Source: a bacterium (lineage in GTDB: Bacteria; BMS3Abin14). From it: a DNA stretch of 12,800 nucleotides. Shown here piece after piece: positions 1 through 5,849 of this stretch (its first letter is position 1; each line of letters opens with the position of its first letter). The position numbers were made by a program, and so were the translations under genes. Location of the stretch: contig CP070682.1 in the NCBI GenBank assembly GCA_020352595.1, positions 1,729,500-1,742,299 on the forward strand, written 5' to 3'. The notes below the pieces were generated by a model. That model was not told where the DNA came from and ran no database searches. It was given only the letters and a program-made list of their open reading frames with translations.

Positions 1-129
1 CAAGACAGGTTCAGGTAAAGCTTTTGCGAGAAAACGGTTGATGTAGGTCTGGACAATCTGCGATCGGCACCCGCCCTCCAACTCCAGCTCAAATCCTGGT
101 CCGGGACGCCTTTCCCCCTGAAGGGTCAC
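1..129 (-). CDS. Partial unknown protein, 5' end only
   Basis: An open frame starts at GTG (129-127) and runs off the left edge after 43 codons with no stop. Its start overlaps the TGA of the upstream aldo/keto reductase (a GTGA overlap), and a purine-rich GGGGAGGG stretch sits just before the GTG, as expected for translational coupling. The visible peptide begins VTLQGERRPG and continues with an acidic stretch (FELELEGG), then a CRSQIVQTYINRFL segment that looks like an amphipathic helix. I do not recognise the family. Coupling suggests co-expression with the reductase. The evidence is the open frame, the start overlap and the ribosome-binding site. The region is short enough that chance is possible. 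Confidence 0.5.
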   Translation of the reverse strand, partial: MTLQGERRPGPGFELELEGGCRSQIVQTYINRFLAKALPEPVL

Positions 130-1151
130 TTTCCCTCCCCTTCCGGGAAACGGTATCTGGCCTGCCTCTTGAACATCCACCCGGGGTACTCTTCCGGCAG
201 TTCGCTGGCTTCCTTCAGGCCCGCCAGTTCGTCGGCCGACAGCCGAACCTCCGGGGCTGCCAGGTTATCGTCGAGCTGCTCCGGGCTCTTGGCCCCGATG
301 ATCACGCTGGTGACCACGGGCTGGTGCAGCAGCCAGCTCAGGGCGATGCGGGCCACGGACACATTCCTTTCGTCGGCCATCTCCCGCATCAGGTCCACGA
401 GCTTGAAGGCGCGCTCCCTGTCCACCGGCGGAAAATCAAAGTCCGCCCGGCGGGCTCCCTCCGGTCCCTTGCCCTCCCGGTGGAACTTGCCCGACAAAAG
501 GCCCCCTGCCAGGGGGCTCCAGACCATCAGGCCCAGGTCCTGGTCCCGCAGGAGGGGTACGATCTCCCGCTCCAGGTCGCGGCCGGCGATGGTGTAATAG
601 GCCTGAAGGCTCTCGAAACGGTGCAGCTCGTATCTGTCAGAGATCCAGAGAGATTTCATCAGCTGCCAGGCGGCCAGGTTGGAGCAGCCGATATAGCGCA
701 CCTTCCCGGAGCGGACCAGATCGTCCAGGGCCCGCAGGGTTTCCTCCAGAGGGGTGATGGCATCGAACCCGTGGATCTGGTACAGGTCGATGTAATCCGT
801 GTTCAGCCGTCTCAGGCTGTCCTCGACGGCCTTCATGATATGGGCACGGGAAAGGCCGGTGTCGTTGGGCCCGGGTCCCATGCGGCCGAACACCTTGGTG
901 GCCAGAACGACATCCCTGCGGCGCTTGCCCAGGGCCTTCCCCAGCATCTTTTCCGACTCTCCCTCAGAGTAGATGTTGGCGGTGTCGATGAAGTTGACGC
1001 CCGCATCCAGCACGCGGGCGATGAGGTCGTCGGCGGCGCGCTGAGGCAGTTGACCGATCACTGTCCAGAAGCCTTTCCCGGCGAAGGTCATGGTTCCGAA
1101 ACACAGTTCGGACACGAGTAACCCTGTCCTTCCGAGTTGTCTGTATTTCAT
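126..1151 (-). CDS. Aldo/keto reductase
   Basis: 341 aa protein, a cytosolic NAD(P)H-dependent oxidoreductase with a TIM-barrel fold that reduces carbonyls to alcohols; the substrate cannot be told. The catalytic tetrad of the family is visible as D56 (FIDTANIY), Y61, K86 (ATKVFG) and H127 (YQIHGFD). The nucleotide-binding end shows SNLAAWQ, SPLAGGLLSGK and IIGAKSPEQLDDNL. The start at 1151 is chosen because homology to the family begins at MKYRQLGRTG and an AAGGGGA ribosome-binding site lies about 9 nt upstream. The frame stays open 91 codons further upstream, but that extension has no family similarity and contains an intrinsic terminator. The stop overlaps the start of the next minus-strand gene. 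The length is normal for the family. The family is certain; the physiological role is not. Confidence 0.93.
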   Translation of the reverse strand: MKYRQLGRTGLLVSELCFGTMTFAGKGFWTVIGQLPQRAADDLIARVLDAGVNFIDTANIYSEGESEKMLGKALGKRRRDVVLATKVFGRMGPGPNDTGLSRAHIMKAVEDSLRRLNTDYIDLYQIHGFDAITPLEETLRALDDLVRSGKVRYIGCSNLAAWQLMKSLWISDRYELHRFESLQAYYTIAGRDLEREIVPLLRDQDLGLMVWSPLAGGLLSGKFHREGKGPEGARRADFDFPPVDRERAFKLVDLMREMADERNVSVARIALSWLLHQPVVTSVIIGAKSPEQLDDNLAAPEVRLSADELAGLKEASELPEEYPGWMFKRQARYRFPEGEGK

Positions 1152-1310
1152 GGCCTGAATCCCCTTTTTGCACCTTCTCTTGCCTGTCAACGGAACACCG
1201 AGGTCCCAACCTGCGGTCATATTCAAATAACATACCTTATCCGGCAACTTTGTGCAGGCATGTCTCTGTGTTTCCTGCCTGATCCCGGTTGTTGTGGTCC
1301 GGCCGTGACG

Positions 1311-1331
1311 AAAAACGGGTCCCCGGACCCG
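1311..1331 (-). terminator. Rho-independent terminator, minus strand
   Basis: Read on the minus strand, CGGGTC-CGGG-GACCCG forms a 6-bp GC-only stem with a 4-nt loop, directly followed by TTTTT. This is the textbook intrinsic terminator layout. It lies 160 bp upstream of the aldo/keto reductase start and in the same orientation, with no recognised gene before it. It must therefore end either a short untranslated transcript or an attenuated leader. Confidence 0.65.
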
Positions 1332-1456
1332 CTCCCTGGAAAAGCCCCCCGGTTCAGGCAAGGCGTTGGCTGGGGAAGGTTGCTTACCCGGCCCGCGTGG
1401 GTGTCGGAGCCGACTGCCGCTCATCTGACCCCGCTGATTCCCGAACTACGCAAAAG

Positions 1457-1485
1457 TTACCTTTAGCAATTTTGTTGGATATAAA
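1457..1485 (+). promoter_or_regulatory. Weak sigma-70-like promoter
   Basis: TTACCT (1457-1462), a 17-bp spacer, then TATAAA (1480-1485), in the only AT-rich island of the intergenic region. The -10 matches consensus at 5 of 6 positions and the -35 at 3 of 6. It would drive the secreted protein at 1642 with a leader of about 150 nt. Confidence 0.35.
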
Positions 1486-1641
1486 ATAGTCAACGATAAC
1501 AATGAGATAAAGCGCATCCAGGAATGCCGCGTGTGGCGCAGAAGTTGCAATTCTGTATTTTGTGCTTCACTTTCGTCCCTGGCTCACGGGGATCGCACCG
1601 TGGACTGCGCCAGGATCCTTTCACTGCAAGGGGAGATCGCC

Positions 1642-2082
1642 ATGAAAACAGGAAAAATTCTGGTACCGCTTTCGGTCGTGCTGGCCGTGGCTCTGTCCGC
1701 GGCGGTTGCCGCGGCAGCGGATTTCGACTGGACGAGGGATTTCAACATCAGGGCTGAAGCCGACCGCGACGGCTTCAGGGCCCAACTGTCCACCCGGTTC
1801 AAGATTGGAGACACGCAGGTCCAGGTCGTCCTTGGAAATGTGGACAGTCCCGCCGACGCCTACATGGTACTCCGGCTGGGAGAGATGTCATCGAGACCCG
1901 TTGACGAGGTCCTGGACAGGTACAGGACAGAAAAAGGCAAAGGCTGGGGGGCCCTGGCCATGAGCCTGGGCATAAAACCGGGGTCCAAGGAGTTCCAGGC
2001 CCTGAAGCAGGGCAGCGATATCACCGGCAGCGCAGGTGGAAACAAGGGCAACGGGAAGGATAAGGGCAAGGGAAAAGGGTGA
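1642..2082 (+). CDS. Small secreted protein, Lys/Gly-rich tail
   Basis: 146 aa. The start at ATG 1642 is preceded by AAGGGGAG (1628-1635). Residues 1-26 form a signal peptide: a basic start (MKTGK), a hydrophobic core, and an AVAAAA-type cleavage end before DFDW. The mature part (27-126) is soluble-looking and includes an ADAYMVLRLGEMSSRPVDEV segment and a GWGALAMSLGIKPGS segment. The last 20 residues are almost only Gly, Lys, Asn and Asp. Similar small periplasmic proteins of unknown function with such tails occur in Geobacter-like bacteria (from memory). The basic tail could bind polyanions or the cell wall, but that is a guess. The upstream frame extension to 1531 is rejected because the signal peptide and ribosome-binding site fix the start. 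Confidence 0.82.
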   Translation: MKTGKILVPLSVVLAVALSAAVAAAADFDWTRDFNIRAEADRDGFRAQLSTRFKIGDTQVQVVLGNVDSPADAYMVLRLGEMSSRPVDEVLDRYRTEKGKGWGALAMSLGIKPGSKEFQALKQGSDITGSAGGNKGNGKDKGKGKG

Positions 2083-2163
2083 GACCCGTCCCGGGTGCCA
2101 GAGCCCCTTGTCTCGGTCCTCCTCCGGCCCTCACACCCGAACTCTATACAAAACCTCCTGCCG

Positions 2164-2204
2164 TTGACCAGGGTCAAGGCGCTGCGTCCCGGACCGTCTA
2201 CCAT
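2164..2204 (+). promoter_or_regulatory. Crp/Fnr-type operator plus -10 element
   Basis: TTGAC-CAGG-GTCAA (2164-2177; TTGACC/GGTCAA arms) is a perfect palindrome with the geometry of Fnr-family sites (5-bp half-sites, 4-bp gap; FNR itself uses TTGAT/ATCAA). A -10-like TACCAT (2199-2204, 4 of 6) would place the start of transcription near 2211 and the palindrome centre at about -41, the classic class II activator position. There is no good -35, as expected for an activator-dependent promoter. The HD gene starts at 2243. Confidence 0.5.
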
Positions 2205-2242
2205 GGGGATGCCCTTACAAACCGGGCGAAAGGAGCGACCCC

Positions 2243-2749
2243 ATGAATGAGACCGCCCTGACCAACGGTTGCCTCAAGGAGATGAAGGCCCACTTCGGCG
2301 CCGACAGGAAGAGGATCGACCACGCCCTCAAGGTGCTCGACTACGCCAGGGCCATCCAGGCCGTCGAGGGTGGAGACACCAGGGTCGTGACCGCCGCAGC
2401 CATCCTGCACGACGTGGGGATACCGGCCTCGGAGGCGAAGTACGGGTCCATAGACGGCCCTTACCAGGAGGAGGAGGGCCCTCCCATCGCCAGGGAGATC
2501 CTGAAGCGGGTGGGAGCCGACGACGCCGTCACGGACCACGTGTGCGACATCATCGCCGACCACCACTCCGCGAAGTTCATGGACACCCTCGAGTTCAGGA
2601 TCCTCTGGGACGCGGACTGGCTCGTCAACATCCCCAACTGGTACCGGGACGCGGATGAGGGGAAGATCAGGGCCGTGGTGCGAAAGGTCTTCAAGACAGG
2701 CAGGGGCAGGGCCATGGCCCGGGAGATCTTCCTGGGGGAGAGGGGATGA
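2243..2749 (+). CDS. HD-domain phosphohydrolase
   Basis: 168 aa cytosolic protein of the HD superfamily of metal-dependent phosphohydrolases, which act on nucleotides or other phosphate esters. Visible metal ligands: H27 (RIDHALKV), H56-D57 (AAILHDVGI), the H107-H108 pair (IIADHHSAK) and D123 or D125 (RILWDADWLVN). The whole protein is one HD domain with no sensor or synthetase domain, so it is not a RelA/SpoT or dGTPase-length protein. The start at ATG 2243 follows AAAGGAG (2229-2235). It converges on the CopD/b5 fusion with 24 bp between stops. A Crp/Fnr-type palindrome upstream suggests redox or stress control. The substrate is unknown. Confidence 0.87.
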   Translation: MNETALTNGCLKEMKAHFGADRKRIDHALKVLDYARAIQAVEGGDTRVVTAAAILHDVGIPASEAKYGSIDGPYQEEEGPPIAREILKRVGADDAVTDHVCDIIADHHSAKFMDTLEFRILWDADWLVNIPNWYRDADEGKIRAVVRKVFKTGRGRAMAREIFLGERG

Positions 2750-2750
2750 A

Positions 2751-2770
2751 GGGCCCGAACAGCCGGGTCC
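2751..2770. terminator. Hairpin between convergent genes
   Basis: GGGCCCG (2751-2757) pairs with CGGGTCC (2764-2770) around a 6-nt loop: 7 bp including one G-U pair when read on the plus strand. It fills almost the whole 24-bp gap between two convergent stops. There is no U-tract on either side, so it may be a Rho-assisted or bidirectional barrier, not a strict intrinsic terminator. Confidence 0.35.
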
Positions 2771-2773
2771 GTC

Positions 2774-3706
2774 TCACCAGCGCCACAGCACCAGCACGAG
2801 GATGATGAGGAAACAGCCGGCCAGGTTGAAGTAGGCGTTCACGGTGAACACACGCACCACATTGGGCACGGCGGCCGGTCCCGCAGACAGCACGCCCACC
2901 CTTTCCACCCTCTCGAATACCCCGGCATCGTGGGGAGCGTCCCTGAGGAACGCCGTCAGGTCCTCGCCCGCCCTGTGCCGTCCGGCGTGGCGCCCCCCCT
3001 TCCACAGGCGGCTCCCGGTCACGTCGTAGACGACACCGCCTGCTGCGATGAGGACCCTGTCCCCGCGCTCCCCGTCAAATCCCTTCAGTTCCTCCAGCGT
3101 GTAGTCGGGGGTGTCCGGGGCATGGTCGACCCTCCCGCGCGATTCCACCAGCCTCTTGAGGCGCGGACCGACGTAGAGCGTGACAAAGGTGGCCGAGGAC
3201 ATCATCAGGGCAAAAACCGCCATCTTCACAAGCAGCAGCTTGCCGAACATGCCGGAAAAAAGGCCTGCGTTGAGCCTGTACCGCCAGACTGTGAGGAGGA
3301 CGCCGGTGACGGCGATGACGGGCATGGAAAGCCAGGCGAGCCGCAGTTCCGATCTTGGAAGGCCGCCCAGGGCGTACTTGGGCTTCAGGACGAGGTGGAC
3401 GTACAGGATGGTCCCGATCCACACCACCCCGAAGAGGATGTGGGCGTACAGGATGACCGTGTGGACGACCTTGAGGACCAGGGGTGTCCCGGTCCTGGGC
3501 ATCGACGGCGGCCGCCAGCCGCCCGGATCGGCCGCGTACGCTTCGCCGCTGGAGGTCAGCCCCCCGCCCCCTGACGCGGAAATGTGGCACACCGAGCAGG
3601 GCTGTCCGGTGTCGAGGGCATAGTCCTCCGTGGCCAGGACCGGCGAGGCCGCGGCCACAGTCACGAAGCAGAGTATCACCGGGAGGGCTTTTCCCACATG
3701 GAGCAT
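2774..3706 (-). CDS. c-heme / CopD-like / cytochrome b5-like fusion
   Basis: 310 aa from ATG 3706 (an in-frame TTG at 3733 would add 9 residues; neither has a strong ribosome-binding site). Residues 1-25 are a signal peptide ending PVLA. A short c-type heme site follows, C37-SVC-H41, then a Gly/Ser-rich loop. Residues about 75-107, 122-141 and 155-180 are membrane helices of CopD-like type, with H82, H88 and H104 in or near the first. Residues about 202-271 are a cytochrome-b5-like heme-binding domain (YTLEELKGFDG, VVYDVTGSRLWKGGRH, H240/H244/H259). A final helix spans about 289-307. This predicts an inner-membrane redox protein that could carry a covalent heme outside and non-covalent heme elsewhere. 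Domain calls rest on motif recognition; electron donor and acceptor are unknown. Confidence 0.82.
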   Translation of the reverse strand: MLHVGKALPVILCFVTVAAASPVLATEDYALDTGQPCSVCHISASGGGGLTSSGEAYAADPGGWRPPSMPRTGTPLVLKVVHTVILYAHILFGVVWIGTILYVHLVLKPKYALGGLPRSELRLAWLSMPVIAVTGVLLTVWRYRLNAGLFSGMFGKLLLVKMAVFALMMSSATFVTLYVGPRLKRLVESRGRVDHAPDTPDYTLEELKGFDGERGDRVLIAAGGVVYDVTGSRLWKGGRHAGRHRAGEDLTAFLRDAPHDAGVFERVERVGVLSAGPAAVPNVVRVFTVNAYFNLAGCFLIILVLVLWRW

Positions 3707-3782
3707 ACTAGCACCGCTTTTACCCCGGTTCAAACATGGGGCGGGTTTTCATGGGGCCTGTGGGCCCGGGGGACCGCCACCG

Positions 3783-3819
3783 GGATCAGATCAGATCCAT
3801 GTCGAACATGTCGGATCCG
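3783..3819. repeat. Cluster of abutting palindromes with GATC repeats
   Basis: Three palindromes follow each other: GGATCAGATCAGATCC (3783-3798, two mismatched centres), CATGT-CGA-ACATG (3798-3810, perfect arms) and CGGATCCG (3812-3819, perfect). GATC occurs at 3784, 3789, 3794, 3814 and 3827. The stretch 3794-3817 can also fold as one longer hairpin with outer GATC pairs. Such density suggests regulator binding or an RNA structure in the leader of the minus-strand fusion gene. Confidence 0.55.
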
Positions 3820-3854
3820 CCACCACGATCCCTCGACTCAACAGGTACCGTAAC

Positions 3855-3869
3855 GTTTGCCTCGCAAAC
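3855..3869. promoter_or_regulatory. Perfect inverted repeat, operator-like
   Basis: GTTTGC-CTC-GCAAAC has 6-bp perfect arms and a 3-bp centre. It is adjacent to and upstream of the weak TTGTCT -35 candidate at 3870, so it could be an operator for PilZ transcription. There is no T-run after it on either strand, which argues against a terminator. Confidence 0.4.
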
Positions 3870-4015
3870 TTGTCTAACACCTTAAACCCGGCGATATCAG
3901 GCCGTCATTTTACGCGGGACGCAATGGGCAGGGAGCACCTCGTCGACAGGTGGTCTCGCGGCCCGCCGCGTGTGACCTGGAGACGGCTGCTACCGGCAAA
4001 CGGGGGATGGGAGCC

Positions 4016-4366
4016 ATGACCATGGAAAACCGCAGGAGACACCCTCGCATCTATAGGCCCGTGCAGGTCCATTACCGCTACGGGCAGGAGCAGTACAGCG
4101 AGTTCACCATGAGCCTGAGCATGGGAGGACTGTACGTCAAAACCCCCAGGCCCCTGGAGGTGGGCTCCATCTTCCTCCTGAATTTCACCCTCCCCGACCT
4201 CAGGCACGATTTCCACATAAGGGGCCAGGTGATCTGGAAGAAGTTCCTTGAAGACGAGCACGGTCCCCCGGGCATGGGCGTCAAGTTCATGGACGCGGCC
4301 GAAGAGGACCGGAGGGCCCTTCTCACGTACCTGGGTCTGTCCCAGATGACCCGGAAGGGATATTGA
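4016..4366 (+). CDS. PilZ-domain protein, c-di-GMP-type
   Basis: 116 aa, essentially one PilZ domain, the family that binds cyclic di-GMP and controls motility, exopolysaccharide or gene expression. The first motif RXXXR is present (R7-R8-H9-P10-R11). The second, usually [D/N]XSXXG, reads S33-L-S35-M-G37-G38, so the Asp/Asn is replaced by Ser. The rest (VGSIFLLNFTLPD, HIRGQVIW, GMGVKFMD) matches the short PilZ-like family common in deltaproteobacteria (the TIGR02266 type, from memory). ATG codons at 4007, 4016 and 4022 all fit; 4016 or 4022 are best placed after GGGGG (4002-4006) or GGGAG (4009-4013). It is a stand-alone domain, so it probably acts through a partner protein. The Ser substitution makes actual ligand binding uncertain. 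Confidence 0.85.
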   Translation: MTMENRRRHPRIYRPVQVHYRYGQEQYSEFTMSLSMGGLYVKTPRPLEVGSIFLLNFTLPDLRHDFHIRGQVIWKKFLEDEHGPPGMGVKFMDAAEEDRRALLTYLGLSQMTRKGY

Positions 4367-4488
4367 CAGGAAGCAGCGGGCCCGGCGTTTCAAGGCTCCA
4401 TCCGGGACCCGGTTTCTCCAAATCCATACCGGGCAGCCTGCCGGAAGAGTTGCGTTTCCGGGTCTGTCTTTAATTTTCCGCACCCATT

Positions 4489-4508
4489 CCGTCCTTGATT
4501 TTGGACGG
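4489..4508 (+). other. Stem-loop upstream of barrel gene
   Basis: CCGTCC (4489-4494) and GGACGG (4503-4508) form a perfect 6-bp stem around TTGATTTT. It lies between PilZ and the barrel gene, about 95 nt before the barrel start. No U-tract follows, so it is either a weak terminator for PilZ or part of the barrel leader. Confidence 0.35.
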
Positions 4509-4602
4509 GCCGGCTTGTAGCATCTTTTCCAAGGTCCCACCGCTGAATGGTTTTCCAGGACCATCGCCTGCCACGAGGTCACGTCGTGGGAGGAGGGGAG
4601 TC

Positions 4603-4974
4603 ATGAGAGGGAGAGCAACGGCATCCCTGCTGGCGCTGGCGTTGATCCTCGCCGCACCGCAGGCCGCGCGACCGGACTACACCTACCAGGGCGCCCTGCT
4701 CCAGCCCCTGGCCACGGTGGATCCTGTCCTCCCGGGGCAGTTCTTTGACGTCTGGAGGCCGGGGCACCTGCCTGCGGGAAGCTGGAGCCTGGGCGGCTCC
4801 GCCGAGGCTCTCCGCAACAGCGACAACAGCGACGACTGGGAGACCATCCTCTCGGTCACTGGCGCCTACGGGCTCAGGGACCGTCTCGCCGTCGGCCTCA
4901 TCGTCCCTTACATCGCCCGCGACCCGGAGTTCAACGAATCCGAGCTCCTGGACCTTAAGACCTTCGCAAGGTAA
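4603..4974 (+). CDS. N-terminal fragment of outer-membrane barrel
   Basis: 123 aa before the TAA. The start at ATG 4603 has a very strong GGAGGAGGGGAG ribosome-binding site (4589-4600). The first 22 or so residues (RGRATASLLALALILAAPQ...) are a typical signal peptide. The following part shows two amphipathic strand pairs (WSLGGSAEALRN; ILSVTGAYGLRDRLAVGLIVPYIAR), as in outer-membrane porin or transporter families such as the Phenol_MetA_deg-like group. On its own this fragment is too short to make a barrel. Confidence 0.6.
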   Translation: MRGRATASLLALALILAAPQAARPDYTYQGALLQPLATVDPVLPGQFFDVWRPGHLPAGSWSLGGSAEALRNSDNSDDWETILSVTGAYGLRDRLAVGLIVPYIARDPEFNESELLDLKTFAR

Positions 4975-5001
4975 TCCATCACCGACCCCGCCGGGGCAGG
5001 G

Positions 5002-5811
5002 GTGCAACTGGGGGCCGAGCTGCTCCTCAGCCTGCCCACCGCCTCGGTGGCCACCACCTACCCCTTCTCCCTGGACACCACCGTGGCCCGGCTCACGGTG
5101 GCCGCCTCCATGGAACAGGCGCAGTGGAGCTACGGCGTGAACCTCGGCTACCAGCACTACCTGTCCTCCACATCGGGCGACGACCGGGACGTGTTGTACG
5201 GCCTCTTCGCGGGCCGGGGCATTTCGGACCGGCTCAGGGGCGTCCTGGAATACTCCTCCTACACCCACAGCCACGAGGAGACCGGTCTGGACGAGAGCCT
5301 TACCGACTCGGCCGCCCTGGTCGGCGTCAGGTACATGGTCAACGATGACCTCGAACTGGGGCTGGCCGCGGGCAGCGGCCTGGGGGACGCCTTCGCCGAC
5401 CTCAAGACCGTGGCCACCCTGCTCTGGGTCCCCGGACGCGCGGCCCCCGCCCGTCCCGTCCGCCCCGCCAGGGCCCTCGCCCCGCCGCGGGTCCCCGGGG
5501 CCGACCTGCTGGCCGGAGTCCGTCCCGGACGGGGCGGCGTGCTCATCCAGATCTCCAACCGCAGCGGCGACGGGACCCTGGGGGAAAAGGTGGCCCGGAT
5601 CCTCCAGCGTGACGGCTACGTCGTCCCGGTGGTGGAACAGGGCAGCGACCGCGACTGGAAGAGCTCCTACCTCTTCTTCAGGCCCGCCGCCGTGGAGCAG
5701 GCCGCCCGGATCACCGAGCTCCTCAGGCCGGCCAGGGTGAACATGGTGTCCTACCAGCTGGAGGGTGTGGACCTGCTGCTGGTCATCGGAAGGGACCGGG
5801 CCGGACTGTAG
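5002..5811 (+). CDS. C-terminal fragment: rest of barrel and LytR_C-like domain
   Basis: 269 aa if translation restarts at GTG 5002, the first start-like codon after the TAA; no clear ribosome-binding site precedes it and there is no signal peptide, so a separate functional product is doubtful. Residues 1 to about 145 are amphipathic strands (QWSYGVNLGYQHYL, DVLYGLFAGRGISDRLRGVLEYSSYTH cut short, ALVGVRYMVNDDLELGLAAG). After a proline-rich linker comes a LytR_C-like domain at about 178-263: LIQISNRSGDGTLGEKVARIL, GYVVPVV, YLFFRPAAVEQAARITELL and a VDLLLVIGRD end. LytR_C domains are usually found in cell-envelope proteins and are thought to act at the cell wall; finding one on a barrel is unusual. 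Confidence 0.6.
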   Translation: MQLGAELLLSLPTASVATTYPFSLDTTVARLTVAASMEQAQWSYGVNLGYQHYLSSTSGDDRDVLYGLFAGRGISDRLRGVLEYSSYTHSHEETGLDESLTDSAALVGVRYMVNDDLELGLAAGSGLGDAFADLKTVATLLWVPGRAAPARPVRPARALAPPRVPGADLLAGVRPGRGGVLIQISNRSGDGTLGEKVARILQRDGYVVPVVEQGSDRDWKSSYLFFRPAAVEQAARITELLRPARVNMVSYQLEGVDLLLVIGRDRAGL

Positions 5812-5849
5812 AACCCGGCGGGTGGGGGCAGAAGGGGGGTGCGGGACCC

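Larger units (their letters stand above)
1152..1641. other. Gene-free region between divergent genes
   Basis: 490 bp between the aldo/keto reductase (minus) and the small secreted protein (plus). It holds a minus-strand intrinsic terminator at 1311-1331, a perfect GTCGG-CT-CCGAC inverted repeat near 1409-1420, and an AT-rich island at about 1451-1515 that contains a weak plus-strand promoter. A second AT-rich patch (about 1220-1250) could hold the reductase promoter, but I find no clean -35/-10 pair there; a TTGACA on the minus strand near 1183-1188 has no -10 partner. Open frames on both strands lack ribosome-binding sites and family similarity, so I call no protein here. Confidence 0.6.
3707..4015. 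other. Divergent control region, CopD/b5 fusion and PilZ
   Basis: 309 bp with no convincing gene. Besides the palindromes listed separately (3783-3819 and 3855-3869), it contains GGGCC-TGTG-GGCCC (3754-3767), close to the start of the minus-strand fusion gene. A weak plus-strand promoter is possible: TTGTCT (3870-3875), 17 bp, GATATC (3893-3898). I find no clear minus-strand promoter. Open frames crossing this region lack ribosome-binding sites. Confidence 0.5.
4603..5811 (+). pseudogene. Outer-membrane barrel + LytR_C fusion, split by in-frame TAA
   Basis: One continuous frame of 402 sense codons is interrupted only by TAA at 4972-4974 (codon 124). Reading through gives a seamless protein: LKTFAR-[stop]-SITDPAGAGVQLG, with barrel-like sequence on both sides. 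No frameshift is needed; a single base change from TAC or TAT (Tyr) to TAA would explain it. Parts in order: signal peptide (1 to about 22), a barrel rich in alternating strands (about 25-278), a Pro/Ala/Arg-rich linker (279-310) and a LytR_C-like domain (311-396). It is either a recent pseudogene, a sequence error, or a gene expressed as two pieces by reinitiation. Codon use and GC skew downstream of the stop look as coding as upstream, which points to a very recent event. Confidence 0.72.

Noticed and set aside
324..1121. A 265-codon plus-strand frame antisense to the aldo/keto reductase
   Set aside because: Complementary shadow of a gene with a complete catalytic tetrad; no motif of its own.
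1152..1424. N-terminal extension of the aldo/keto reductase by 91 codons
   Set aside because: No family similarity, it contains an intrinsic terminator, and a good ribosome-binding site precedes the ATG at 1151.
1332..1450. Possible match to a cyclic-di-GMP or other known riboswitch before the reductase
   Set aside because: Stems exist, but the conserved loop sequences of the classes I know are not present.
1137..1489. Small plus-strand frames in the first intergenic region
   Set aside because: No ribosome-binding sites, no recognisable sequence, partly antisense to the reductase.
3905..4582. A 225-codon minus-strand frame over PilZ
   Set aside because: Antisense to a recognisable PilZ domain; no domain pattern or ribosome-binding site.
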